From Erythrobacter sp047872805 (GTDB taxonomy: Bacteria; Pseudomonadota; Alphaproteobacteria; Sphingomonadales; Sphingomonadaceae), in assembly GCF_047872805.1 (NCBI RefSeq), contig NZ_JBLQUK010000005.1, forward strand, positions 62,001 through 126,000: a stretch of DNA of 64,000 bases. The letters run 5' to 3'. A model generated the notes under the pieces. It did no database searches. It saw nothing but the letters and a program-made list of their open reading frames with translations, and was not told the origin of the DNA. This document shows positions 15,970-23,998 of the stretch, piece after piece (positions within the stretch are counted from its first letter, which is position 1; each line of letters opens with the position of its first letter). The position numbers and the translations under genes were made by a program.

Positions 15970-16893
15970 ATGGCTACTTATCAAAACATCTTCACGCAGA
16001 TTCAGGTCAAGGCGGCGCCCGAAATGGGCGTTCCGCTCAGCGATGGTAGCGATAGCCGGATCAATCTGACCGGTTACAGCTATTGGGCGGGAAAGATTGG
16101 TCAGGCGCAGTTTGGCCCGGTCTATCTCGGCTGGCTCGGAATGATCTCGCTGACCTTCGGGGCGGCGGCGATCATGATCATCGGCCTGAATTTCTGGGCG
16201 CAAGCCGGGTGGAGCCCGCAGGTCTTTATGCGCGAGCTGTTCTGGCTTTCGCTGAACCCTCCGGGTCCGGAATATGGTTTCAGTTTCTTTGTTCCGCTGA
16301 ATGAGGGCGGCTGGTTCATCATGACCGGCGCGTTCCTGACGATTGCGGTGCTGAGCTGGTGGGCGCGCACTTACATGCGGGCTCGGGCGCTGGGCATGGG
16401 GATGCATATTCCCTGGGCCTTTGCCTCGGCCATCTGGCTGTTCCTGGTGCTGGGCTTTATCCGCCCTGCCTTGATGGGCAGTTGGTCCGAAGCGGTACCC
16501 TATGGCATTTTCAGCCACCTTGACTGGACGAACAATTTCTCGCTCATTCACGGGAACCTGTTCTACAATCCGTTCCACGCGCTTTCGATTGCGTTCCTTT
16601 ATGGCTCAGCGGTGCTGTTCGCCATGCACGGGGCGACGATCCTGGCACTGGGCCGCTATGGCGGTGAGCGGGAGATCGAACAGATCACCGACCGCGGCAC
16701 GGCTTCGGAACGCGGTGCATTGTTCTGGCGCTGGACCATGGGTTTCAACGCCACGATGGAATCGATCCATCGCTGGGCCTGGTGGTTTGCGGTGCTGACC
16801 ACACTGACCGGTGGCATCGGGATCCTGCTTTCAGGCACGGTGGTCGACAATTGGTACCTGTGGGCACAGGAGCATTATTACGCTCCGATGTAA
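15970..16893 (+). CDS. pufM: Photosynthetic reaction centre M subunit
   Basis: A 307-residue RC-M chain, homologous to PufL. It starts 'MATYQNIFTQIQVKAAPEMG' and carries 'AVPYGIFSHLDWTNNFSL', NLFYNPFHALSI and the iron-ligand segments AMHGATILA and 'SIHRWAWW'. It begins one base after the pufL stop. No pufC cytochrome gene follows; the operon ends in a hairpin, so electrons must reach the special pair directly from carriers such as the cytochrome at 40358. Confidence 0.97.
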   Translation: MATYQNIFTQIQVKAAPEMGVPLSDGSDSRINLTGYSYWAGKIGQAQFGPVYLGWLGMISLTFGAAAIMIIGLNFWAQAGWSPQVFMRELFWLSLNPPGPEYGFSFFVPLNEGGWFIMTGAFLTIAVLSWWARTYMRARALGMGMHIPWAFASAIWLFLVLGFIRPALMGSWSEAVPYGIFSHLDWTNNFSLIHGNLFYNPFHALSIAFLYGSAVLFAMHGATILALGRYGGEREIEQITDRGTASERGALFWRWTMGFNATMESIHRWAWWFAVLTTLTGGIGILLSGTVVDNWYLWAQEHYYAPM

Positions 16894-16914
16894 CCGGCCC
16901 ACCACAGGGCATGC

Positions 16915-16953
16915 AAAGGCCCGGCCCCGCAGCAATGCGCGGCCGGGCTTTGT
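16915..16953 (+). terminator. puf operon terminator
   Basis: GCCCGGCC (16919-16926) pairs with GGCCGGGC (16941-16948) around a 14-base loop, followed by TTTGTGTT. It lies 25 bases after the pufM stop and between convergent genes, so it may also stop transcripts from the minus-strand tspO unit. Confidence 0.75.
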
Positions 16954-17015
16954 GTTGGAGGGTTGGATTGCTGCAATGAAGCTGGCAGAGCGGCAGGCGG
17001 CCACTTCAAGCCGCC

Positions 17016-17267
17016 TTATAAACGCGTGCGCAAATCCATCAGATGCAGCGGCAATGACAGCGCCAGCAGGCCCGCAATCCACCACCAGTCAGCGCCGACC
17101 AGCGCCGCTCTCAGCGCCAGCACGATAAACACCGCCGGACCGATCAGCCCCGCAATCGCGGTGAGGCTCCAACCGCGCGAGCGCAGCCATGCAGCCTCCA
17201 GCGCCAGCACCGCCAGCACCACATCAGCGCCGTAACCTTGCGCAAAGAAAGCCGCTATGAATTCCAT
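17016..17267 (-). CDS. Small integral membrane protein downstream of tspO
   Basis: An 83-residue, strongly hydrophobic protein beginning MEFIAAFFAQGYGADVVLAV, with about three transmembrane helices and the end LPLHLMDLRTRL. ATG 17267 lies seven bases after the tspO stop, so it is the last gene of the bchG-bch2-bchP-tspO unit. I do not recognise a characterised family. Its constant partner here is TspO, suggesting a role linked to tetrapyrrole sensing or pigment-protein assembly, which is inference from context only. Confidence 0.65.
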   Translation of the reverse strand: MEFIAAFFAQGYGADVVLAVLALEAAWLRSRGWSLTAIAGLIGPAVFIVLALRAALVGADWWWIAGLLALSLPLHLMDLRTRL

Positions 17268-17274
17268 GAAAGGA

Positions 17275-17763
17275 TCAGCCAAACGGGCCGTTGAGATCCA
17301 CCACCGCCCAATTGAGCGCAGCGGCAAAAGTGACCCAGATCAGATAGGGTGTAAACAACAGCGCGGCGCTGCGCGAATACCGCCCGCAATACATGATCAG
17401 CGCCAGGATCGAGAGCCACAACAGCAGCACCTCGACAAACGCCCAATCGGGTCGCTGGATGCGGAAAAAGATCATGCTCCAGGTGATGTTGAGAAAGGCG
17501 TTCAGGGCAAACAGGCCGATGACCGTGTCCGATACGCGCGGCGTCGGAGCGGCCCGCCATGCGGACACCACCGCGCCGGTGTTGAACGCATAGATCAGCG
17601 TCCAGCCAATCGGAAACACCCAGTCAGGCGGGTTCCAAGTGGGTTTGGCCAGCCCCTGATACCACGGGCCGAGATCGGTGATCGTCGCCCCCAGGATCGC
17701 GACGATCGCCGCCGCAATCGCAGCCAGCACCGCGGGCAATATCCAAGTCTTGCTCATATGCAT
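17275..17763 (-). CDS. tspO: TspO/MBR tryptophan-rich sensory protein
   Basis: A 162-residue five-helix TspO homologue, with the Trp/Pro-rich signature WYQGLAKPTWNPPDWVFPIG and NITWSMIFF. In Rhodobacter TspO is an outer-membrane-associated tetrapyrrole-binding regulator that tunes photosynthesis gene expression to oxygen. It sits four bases after bchP in the same transcription unit, as in related photosynthesis clusters. Start ATG 17763; an alternative Met is two codons in. Confidence 0.94.
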   Translation of the reverse strand: MHMSKTWILPAVLAAIAAAIVAILGATITDLGPWYQGLAKPTWNPPDWVFPIGWTLIYAFNTGAVVSAWRAAPTPRVSDTVIGLFALNAFLNITWSMIFFRIQRPDWAFVEVLLLWLSILALIMYCGRYSRSAALLFTPYLIWVTFAAALNWAVVDLNGPFG

Positions 17764-17767
17764 CTGA

Positions 17768-18964
17768 TTAACTGCTCGCCGGTCTCAGGCCAAGCAGGTG
17801 CGCGGTATCCTTGAGGAAAATCTTGACATGCGCCAACGGTTTGGACCGGACCAGCCGTTTGTTCATATAGGCTTGCCAAGTGAGCTGCTGGACATCCTTG
17901 TCATCGCACATATCGACAAACCGCTCGCGCCGCTTGTCGCTGGAATACCAGAAATATTGCATCATCCCCAGGATCCAGAACACCCGGCCATGTTCCTTCA
18001 TGAAACGGCTGCGCGCCAGTTTCAGCGCCTTTGCCTCACCGGTTTTCAGGAATTTGCTGGCGGCCTCGGCGCTTACCCGGCCGCCGACCATAGCGTAATA
18101 GATGCCTTCGCCCGATGCCGGCGCGACGATCCCGGCGGCATCGCCCGCAACGATGACATCCGCGCCATTGTCCCAGCGTTTGAGCGGTTTGAGCGGGATC
18201 GGCGCGCCTTCGCGGCGCACCGTCTCGCAGCGGGTCAGATCAAGCTCGCTGCGCATTTCGGCAACCGCGCCGCGCAGCGAAAATCCCTTGTTAGCGCTGC
18301 CCACGCCAATACTGGCGGTATCGCCATGCGGGAACACCCAGGCATAAAAATCGGGCGATAGCTTGCCCTGATAGAAAACGTCGCAGCGATTGGCGTTGAA
18401 GTTCTGCGTGTCATTTGCAGGCGATTTGATGATCTCGTGATAGGCAAAGACGCATTTGACCCGTTCGGCATTGGGCAGACATTGCTTGGCCACCGCGGAG
18501 CGCGCGCCATCTGCGCCGACGATGCAGCGTGCGCGGACGCGCTCGATGGGGCCGCCGCGCACCCTGCGGAATGTCACCAGCGGATGCGCGCGGTCATCGC
18601 GTTCAACCTTTTCAAAGGTCGCGCTGAGCCGCTCTGCCCCCGAATGTTCGGCGCGGATCCGCAGCCATTCGTCGAAATCCTCGCGGTCGACCATGCCGAC
18701 ATAGCCGATTTCCCCCACCGGCATATCGACCGCCCGACCCGACGGCGCGATCATTCTGGCGGAGCGCGCGCGCGCCACCAACAGGCTTTGCGGTATAGCG
18801 AAATCTTCGAGCATACGCGGCGGCACCGCGCCGCCGCACGGCTTGATCCGTCCGCCGCGCTCCATCAGCAGCACCGAATGACCCGCCAGCGCCAGATCGG
18901 TCGCTGCGGTCGCACCTGCGGGGCCGCCGCCGATTACCACGGCATCATAGATTGTCTCTGTCAT
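17768..18964 (-). CDS. bchP: Geranylgeranyl diphosphate reductase
   Basis: BchP reduces the geranylgeranyl tail of bacteriochlorophyll (or GGPP) to phytyl in three steps. The 398-residue flavoprotein has an N-terminal Rossmann motif 'DAVVIGGGPAGATAATDLA', LLMERGGRIKPCGGAVPP, and the GD motif 'VIVAGDAAGIVAPASGEGI'. Its ATG overlaps the stop of the PucC-family gene (ATGA), so it is translationally coupled in the bchG operon. Confidence 0.95.
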   Translation of the reverse strand: MTETIYDAVVIGGGPAGATAATDLALAGHSVLLMERGGRIKPCGGAVPPRMLEDFAIPQSLLVARARSARMIAPSGRAVDMPVGEIGYVGMVDREDFDEWLRIRAEHSGAERLSATFEKVERDDRAHPLVTFRRVRGGPIERVRARCIVGADGARSAVAKQCLPNAERVKCVFAYHEIIKSPANDTQNFNANRCDVFYQGKLSPDFYAWVFPHGDTASIGVGSANKGFSLRGAVAEMRSELDLTRCETVRREGAPIPLKPLKRWDNGADVIVAGDAAGIVAPASGEGIYYAMVGGRVSAEAASKFLKTGEAKALKLARSRFMKEHGRVFWILGMMQYFWYSSDKRRERFVDMCDDKDVQQLTWQAYMNKRLVRSKPLAHVKIFLKDTAHLLGLRPASS

Positions 18965-20322
18965 GCAAACACCTCTGCTTCCCTCTCCGTGTCGCCGCCA
19001 TCGTTCCTGCTGAAACTGGCGGACGCGACGCTATTGCCAGTGCGCAGCGCCAATCCAGCGGCGGCCACAAACAATGCAGCTTCGATGGCAAAGATGATTT
19101 GAAAGGCGCCGCCATCCTGCGCCTGAATTTTGCGTGCCGCATCAACGCCCAGCGCGCCGATCAATCCGCCAAGCCCGAATGCGATCGCCTGACTTGCGCC
19201 CCAGACGCCCATCCGCACGCCTTCGCGGGTTTTCACGCCTGCTCCGGCCAGCCCCATCATCGAACCAATCGCGGCGACCGCGAACACACCGTTGCCAAGG
19301 CCAAGCACAAACACATTGATCGCCAATGGCCAACCCGGCCCCGCGACCGCCGCGAGCGCGAGGCCCGCCAGACCCGCCGCCGATGCCAGACATCCTGCCA
19401 CGATCCAGACCCTGAGGTCGGCGGGCAATCGCCCTTCAAATGCGCTGCCGCCTATACCCGCAACGATCATGCCCAGCAGGATGCCGCCCTGATGCTGCCC
19501 GCCCAATTGCGTGGATTCGCCCGGCGTCATGCCGAACACCAGCCCGGCAAAAGGTTCAAGGATCAGGTCCTGCATGCTGAACGCAATCATTGAGACAAAG
19601 ATGAAGATGGTGAAGCGCCGCGCGGCGGCTTCGTTCCAGATTTCGATCAGCGCCGCGCGGAAGTCGGGCGAGGGTTCGTCTTTCGCCGTTTCAGCAAAAT
19701 CATGGCGCCCGGTTTCCAGTCGGAAGGTCGCAAGCGCCGTCACCATGACCAAGACCATCGCCAGTCCCAGCGCAACGGCCATCAGCCGCTCGGGCGAAAA
19801 CGGCTTGATCAATTCCCCCACCGTGATCGCAGAGATCACGATTCCCGCAATCATCATGATCCAGGTCAGCGCCGCGGCGGCGGCTCTGCGGCGCGGGGCG
19901 ACCGATGACGCCAGCAGCGCAAGCGCCGAAGTGCCGCTCGCACCCACACCTGCGCCAATCAGGGTGTAGGCCAGCACCGCGAGAACCGCGGCGATCAGCC
20001 CGTCATTGGCAAACATCAGCGTCGCCTTTGTAGCGAGCAGCGCACCTGCCGCCAGCACCGCCATCCCGCCAACAATCCACGGTGTCCGGCGGCGGCCGCT
20101 ATCTGCGCCATGGCCAAACAGCGGGCGCGAGAGCTGCACCGCATAATGCCACGCGACCAGCCCTGCCGGAATCGCTGCGGCCATCGCATATTCCACCACC
20201 ATCAAGCGGTTGAGCACGGTCGATGTCAGCATCACAAAACCGCCGAGGCACGCCTGCACCAGCCCGATCCGGATGATCGAAAGCCAACCGAAGCCTGCCT
20301 GTGTCGTGGCATGGTCAGCCAT
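18961..20322 (-). CDS. PucC-family MFS protein (Bch2/ORF428 type)
   Basis: A 453-residue, about 12-helix major-facilitator-type protein of the BCD/PucC family, starting MADHATTQAGFGWLSIIRIG. Segments 'LNRLMVVEYAMAAAIPAGLV' and HGADSGRRRTPWIVGG are family-typical. Bch2/PucC proteins aid light-harvesting complex assembly or pigment delivery; the exact role of the copy next to bchG and bchP is not settled. Start ATG 20322 shares a base with the bchG stop (TGATG). A longer frame upstream only shadows bchG. Confidence 0.9.
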   Translation of the reverse strand: MADHATTQAGFGWLSIIRIGLVQACLGGFVMLTSTVLNRLMVVEYAMAAAIPAGLVAWHYAVQLSRPLFGHGADSGRRRTPWIVGGMAVLAAGALLATKATLMFANDGLIAAVLAVLAYTLIGAGVGASGTSALALLASSVAPRRRAAAAALTWIMMIAGIVISAITVGELIKPFSPERLMAVALGLAMVLVMVTALATFRLETGRHDFAETAKDEPSPDFRAALIEIWNEAAARRFTIFIFVSMIAFSMQDLILEPFAGLVFGMTPGESTQLGGQHQGGILLGMIVAGIGGSAFEGRLPADLRVWIVAGCLASAAGLAGLALAAVAGPGWPLAINVFVLGLGNGVFAVAAIGSMMGLAGAGVKTREGVRMGVWGASQAIAFGLGGLIGALGVDAARKIQAQDGGAFQIIFAIEAALFVAAAGLALRTGNSVASASFSRNDGGDTEREAEVFA

Positions 20323-21224
20323 CAGATATAGCCCCCCAGCCCCAGCGCCGCGGCAAGCATGCCGAGCACATAAAGCGTGACGCCGACGCCGTTGTACCAC
20401 GGCGCATATTGCTTTGGATCACGTAGCAATTTGGGCATTGCCGCGATCTGCGCCGCGAGCACTCCGCCCACCAGCACCGCCGACAGTGTAAGGCCCCAGA
20501 GCGCCAGCACCGCGATCACGGCAATCTGTGCCAGCGCCATCACCGCGCAGGCCAGCCGCGCGGCGGGCGCAACGCCCAATATAACTGGCAGCGATCTGAG
20601 CCCGGTGGCGCGGTCGCCCTCCACCGCCTTGAAATCGTTGAGCGTCATGATCCCGTGCGCGCCGATGCTGTAGAGCACCAGCACGATCAGCACTTGGGCA
20701 GAGGGCATCGCGCCCAGCATCACAGCGGCACCGGTGAACCAGCTCAACCCTTCATAGGTCAGGCCGACCACCGCCGGGCCGGTCCAGCCGCTCGTCTTGA
20801 AACGAAAAGGCGGCGCGCTGTATCCCCATGCCAGCGCCAGCCCGACCAGCGCGGCGACAAACACCAGCGGACCGAGCAGCCACGCAACCAGCGCAGAAAT
20901 TGCGGTGGCGATGAGCGCAATATACAGGCCCCAACGCCCCGCGATCCTGCCCGAAGGGATTGGGCGGTCGGGTTCATTGATCGCATCGACATGGCGATCG
21001 AACCAGTCGTTCACCGCCTGACTGGTGCCGCACACCAATGGCCCGGCAAGCAGCACCCCGCCCAGCACGAACAGCCAGCGCCCGTCCAGCCCCGCACCCG
21101 ATGACACCGCGCCGCACATAAACGCCCACATCGGCGGAAACCAAGTGATCGGTTTGAGCAATTGCACAACATCGCGCAGCGCCGGAATAGGCACCAGACG
21201 AGTCGAGAGGGCAGAACGCTCCAT
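20322..21224 (-). CDS. bchG: Bacteriochlorophyll synthase
   Basis: BchG esterifies bacteriochlorophyllide a with geranylgeranyl or phytyl diphosphate in the membrane. The 300-residue UbiA-family prenyltransferase has the Asp-rich site 'NDWFDRHVDAINEPDRPIPS' around residue 93 and a second region 'LNDFKAVEGDRATGLRSLP'. About eight to nine transmembrane helices. No Shine-Dalgarno precedes ATG 21224, and the predicted promoter would start transcription at about that ATG (see findings). Heads the minus-strand unit bchG-bch2-bchP-tspO-orf. Confidence 0.95.
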   Translation of the reverse strand: MERSALSTRLVPIPALRDVVQLLKPITWFPPMWAFMCGAVSSGAGLDGRWLFVLGGVLLAGPLVCGTSQAVNDWFDRHVDAINEPDRPIPSGRIAGRWGLYIALIATAISALVAWLLGPLVFVAALVGLALAWGYSAPPFRFKTSGWTGPAVVGLTYEGLSWFTGAAVMLGAMPSAQVLIVLVLYSIGAHGIMTLNDFKAVEGDRATGLRSLPVILGVAPAARLACAVMALAQIAVIAVLALWGLTLSAVLVGGVLAAQIAAMPKLLRDPKQYAPWYNGVGVTLYVLGMLAAALGLGGYI

Positions 21225-21230
21225 ATGGGA

Positions 21231-21259
21231 AAGCTATGCCTGACACGGGGGTGCGTCAA
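21231..21259 (-). promoter_or_regulatory. Predicted bchG promoter
   Basis: On the minus strand TTGACG (21259-21254), a 17-base spacer and TAGCTT (21236-21231) form a -35/-10 pair. GGCATAG spans the -10, resembling GGCGTAG at bchC and bchF. The predicted start is at about 21224, the first base of bchG. Confidence 0.55.
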
Positions 21260-21271
21260 ATTAATTTGACA
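21254..21271. promoter_or_regulatory. PpsR/CrtJ-type operator upstream of bchG
   Basis: On the minus strand TGTCAAATTAATTTGACG: one mismatch from TGT-N12-ACA and a perfect inner palindrome (GTCAAATTAATTTGAC, 16 bp). Its downstream arm is the -35 of the bchG promoter. It lies between the ppsR stop and the bchG start. Confidence 0.75.
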
Positions 21272-21338
21272 CTACCCAATCGTTCGGAGGCATTTCCAGA
21301 CAGAAAAGCAATCCCGCCCGGCTTGGATGACCCAGATG

Positions 21339-22772
21339 CTAGTCAGCCTCGCCCGTCAGATTGCCCAGACCGTGGCGGTGCAACTTGGAATAGAGGCTCT
21401 GGCGCGAAAGGCCCAGAATCTCCGCTGCCGATGCGCGATTGTCCGATGTGTATTGCAACGCCGCCTCGATACACAAACGCTCGATCAGATCGGTGCTTTC
21501 GCGGACAATTTCTTTTAGCGACATGCGCCCGACCAGATCGGTCAATTGTTCGACCGAGCGCGGCAGATCCTGCGATCCGGGCGGAAGATCACGCAGCCTG
21601 CGCCCGATGGGGCGGATGACAAAGCCATAATAAGCGCCTTCGCGCCCGCTGCGCACCGCCGACAGTTCGATCGGTTCGCCTTCGATATTGTCGCCCGTGC
21701 GCAGCACCGTGGTGACATTGCGCGCCGCGCCGTGTTGATCGATCTGTCCTTCAATCAGGTCAAGATCGATCCCTGGCCGCCCGATCCAGTTTGACAGATG
21801 CTTGCCGCGCAATTGATCGAGGCTCGCCGCCTGAACCAGTTCAACAAAGGCGTTGTTGCCGCTGACCACTTCGAGATTGGCGTCGGCCACCAGAAACGCG
21901 TCAGGCATGGCATCCACCAGTTCGAGCACCGGCGATTGTCCGAGAGATTGGCCCTGCGCCTCCCCTGCATCCGCAGGCGCAAGCCGCAGCAGCAGAAATT
22001 GCCCGCGATCCTGAGTGAAACCCGAAATCGAAGCCATGACCGGCTGCGATCCGCTGGCGATGGTGAGCGGCACTGGCGACACCGCATCAGATGCCAAGGC
22101 CGCGCCAACCATAGTCTGCAAAGTATCGCGCGACGCCCGGTTCACCAGCGCCGGTAGCTTCTTGCCCGGCAGACTGCCAGCACGTGCGCCCAGCAAGGCA
22201 TGCGCCGCCGGGTTAGCCTCGCGAATGCGCAGCGTCGCCGCCTCTGCGATCAGAACCGCCTCACCCGAAAGGCTGAACAACATGCGATAGCGCGATTCGA
22301 GCTGGCGCATGCGCATGTAATCGCGCTCCAGCGATTGCTGCACCTGCAAAAGGCGTTGCTGCATCTTGCCTGCATCGCGCAGGTCACGGCCAAACGCGAT
22401 GCGATGTTCGCCGCCGTTCACGCTCAACACGGCATAACGGATCGGCACATCGCCGTCGCGGGTCGGGTGGTTGACTTGCCGCCAATGCTGAACCTCGCCG
22501 CGCCGCGCCGCCGCCAGCATTTCCATGACCTTGGGGCGGCTTTCGGTGGTTACGGTTTCGATCCAGTTGGTCCCTTCCCACCCTTCGAAACCAGGAAAAT
22601 CGCTGGGATCGAATGCGGTATCGAGGATGGTGCCAGTGTCATCGAGGATAAGCGTGATGTCGCCCGCCACCATCGCCAGCTTCATCGCTGCGTCCGCATC
22701 AAGCGCATCAAACAGTTCGGCCGCCTTGCCAAACGGGTTCTTGCCTTCGATGGAGTGCTTGCGGGTAAGCAT
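21339..22772 (-). CDS. ppsR: PpsR/CrtJ photosynthesis repressor
   Basis: A 477-residue PpsR: tandem PAS-type domains (N-domain, then PAS1 with 'MLFSLSGEAVLIAEAATLRI' and PAS2 with LVDAMPDAFLVADANLEVV) and a C-terminal Fis-type helix-turn-helix 'NRASAAEILGLSRQSLYSKL'. It represses bch, crt and related genes at TGT-N12-ACA sites under oxygen or light. Only one cysteine is present, Cys434 in IERLCIEAAL, equivalent to the HTH-proximal cysteine of CrtJ. It lies 12 bases after ppaA in the same direction. Confidence 0.95.
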   Translation of the reverse strand: MLTRKHSIEGKNPFGKAAELFDALDADAAMKLAMVAGDITLILDDTGTILDTAFDPSDFPGFEGWEGTNWIETVTTESRPKVMEMLAAARRGEVQHWRQVNHPTRDGDVPIRYAVLSVNGGEHRIAFGRDLRDAGKMQQRLLQVQQSLERDYMRMRQLESRYRMLFSLSGEAVLIAEAATLRIREANPAAHALLGARAGSLPGKKLPALVNRASRDTLQTMVGAALASDAVSPVPLTIASGSQPVMASISGFTQDRGQFLLLRLAPADAGEAQGQSLGQSPVLELVDAMPDAFLVADANLEVVSGNNAFVELVQAASLDQLRGKHLSNWIGRPGIDLDLIEGQIDQHGAARNVTTVLRTGDNIEGEPIELSAVRSGREGAYYGFVIRPIGRRLRDLPPGSQDLPRSVEQLTDLVGRMSLKEIVRESTDLIERLCIEAALQYTSDNRASAAEILGLSRQSLYSKLHRHGLGNLTGEAD

Positions 22773-22784
22773 GCGCGCGGGGCC

Positions 22785-23726
22785 TTATCGAATCTGGTGC
22801 GCTCGCACCGGGGCGGACTGAACCAGACGCTGAGCCACGTTAAGCGCGGCACGAGCGTCGGCGCCGGTCCCATCGGCTCCCACTTCGGCAACAATTGCAG
22901 GGTTCTGGTTGATCATATGACCACCGACGAGAATGGAGAGGTGCGGATTTGCAGACACGCTGCGCATCGCCTTTATTAGATTTGTTATCGCCGCGCTAGG
23001 GCAATCGCGTGAAAGCGTCAATCCGACAAGATCAAACGGTTCGCGCGACAACATGTCGAGCAATTCCTTGCGCAGCGGTTTGGTCAGCACGGTGCTTTGC
23101 CAGCCGGCGCGGGCAAAAATCTCATCAATGATGAGCGCGCCAAAGCCATGCTGGTCCCCCGGCATGGGCGCAAACAGCGCCCGGCATGCATCGGCGGCCG
23201 GTGCCTTTAACCGGATCGGCGCGCGCGAAGAAACTTCGCGCATCACCTCCTGCAAACGCCACAATCCCATTGTGACGTCGATGAAATCGCATTCGTCATT
23301 TTCCCACATAATGCCGAGTCGGCGTGCGGAAGGTGCAAGAAGATCAAGATAGACCGCCTCGACGCTGACCCCGTCATCTAGAAAAGCGTCCACTTCTTCG
23401 AGCAGGCTGCACGCCTCCAGGCTGAGCGGCAGAGTGGAAAACCGTTTGGCAGCAGCGGGATCAATTTCGGATTTTCCGGCCGTGTTGCTGCGCTGCGACC
23501 CCGATGAATGCGCCATCATCAGCCGCGGGATCAATTCGCCTTCGATGATGGAATTGATCGAGTCGCCTGGCAGGTCTGCGCTGTCATGGCGGGCATCCTG
23601 TATGCGTTCACCAGAACCGGATCGCCGCCGTCTGAGCGGGTTCACCATGACCCTGCGTAGCGCCGCCGAACCCGCACCGAATACCCGTGCAGCGCCAATA
23701 GCCCTGGAATCACTGGAGGTTGCCAT
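22785..23726 (-). CDS. ppaA: PpaA/AerR-type cobalamin-binding antirepressor
   Basis: A 313-residue PpaA/AerR homologue that modulates PpsR. Visible features are a helical four-helix-like region ending RLGIMWENDECDFIDVTMG, then a B12-binding Rossmann domain with 'FAPMPGDQHGFGALIIDEIF', where the His fits the axial cobalamin ligand of AerR, plus LVGLTLSRDCPS and LSILVGGHMINQNP. The N-terminal 60 residues are basic and probably flexible; a later start is possible. Encoded immediately before ppsR, divergent from bchF. Confidence 0.9.
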   Translation of the reverse strand: MATSSDSRAIGAARVFGAGSAALRRVMVNPLRRRRSGSGERIQDARHDSADLPGDSINSIIEGELIPRLMMAHSSGSQRSNTAGKSEIDPAAAKRFSTLPLSLEACSLLEEVDAFLDDGVSVEAVYLDLLAPSARRLGIMWENDECDFIDVTMGLWRLQEVMREVSSRAPIRLKAPAADACRALFAPMPGDQHGFGALIIDEIFARAGWQSTVLTKPLRKELLDMLSREPFDLVGLTLSRDCPSAAITNLIKAMRSVSANPHLSILVGGHMINQNPAIVAEVGADGTGADARAALNVAQRLVQSAPVRAHQIR

Positions 23727-23764
23727 ACCAGCCCCTTCCCCTCTCCCGGCCTTAGTGACCGGCC

Positions 23765-23785
23765 CCGCGCGATCAGAGCGCGCGG
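23765..23785. repeat. Inverted repeat in the ppaA leader
   Basis: CCGCGCG-ATCAGAG-CGCGCGG is a 7-bp GC dyad 38 bases upstream of the ppaA ATG. In the minus-strand transcript it would fold as a leader hairpin. No T-run follows, so it is not an obvious terminator. Confidence 0.4.
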
Positions 23786-23914
23786 CAACTGGCGAGGCCG
23801 AATGATGTCCGACTCCTTATCCGCCAGAGTCGCGAGGCTATACCAACTCAAAACGATACGCAACGCAGGCAATTTCCCAGACGCCGCGAGAGCCGCCAAT
23901 CCGGTCTCAATGAC

Positions 23915-23932
23915 TGTCTAAAATGTTTTACG
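23915..23932. promoter_or_regulatory. PpsR/CrtJ-type operator 1, ppaA-bchF region
   Basis: TGTCTAAAATGTTTTACG: one mismatch from TGT-N12-ACA. It overlaps the second site by two bases, so the centres are 16 bases apart. Paired operators suit the cooperative tetramer binding known for PpsR. Confidence 0.65.
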
Positions 23933-23948
23933 TCTAAAAAATTTGACA
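23931..23948. promoter_or_regulatory. PpsR/CrtJ-type operator 2, upstream of bchF
   Basis: CGTCTAAAAAATTTGACA: one mismatch from TGT-N12-ACA. The right arm contains the TTGACA (23943-23948) of the bchF promoter, the same arrangement as at bchC. Confidence 0.72.
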
Positions 23949-23972
23949 CTCTTCGATTGATAGGCGTAGGCT
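23943..23972 (+). promoter_or_regulatory. Predicted bchF promoter
   Basis: TTGACA (23943-23948), an 18-base spacer and TAGGCT (23967-23972), with GGCGTAG at 23963-23969 matching the bchC promoter heptamer. It would start a leader of about 20 bases with AAAAGG before ATG 23999. It probably drives the whole bchF-to-hemA run. Confidence 0.6.
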
Positions 23973-23998
23973 TCGATCCTGACAGCAAAAGGCTATCA

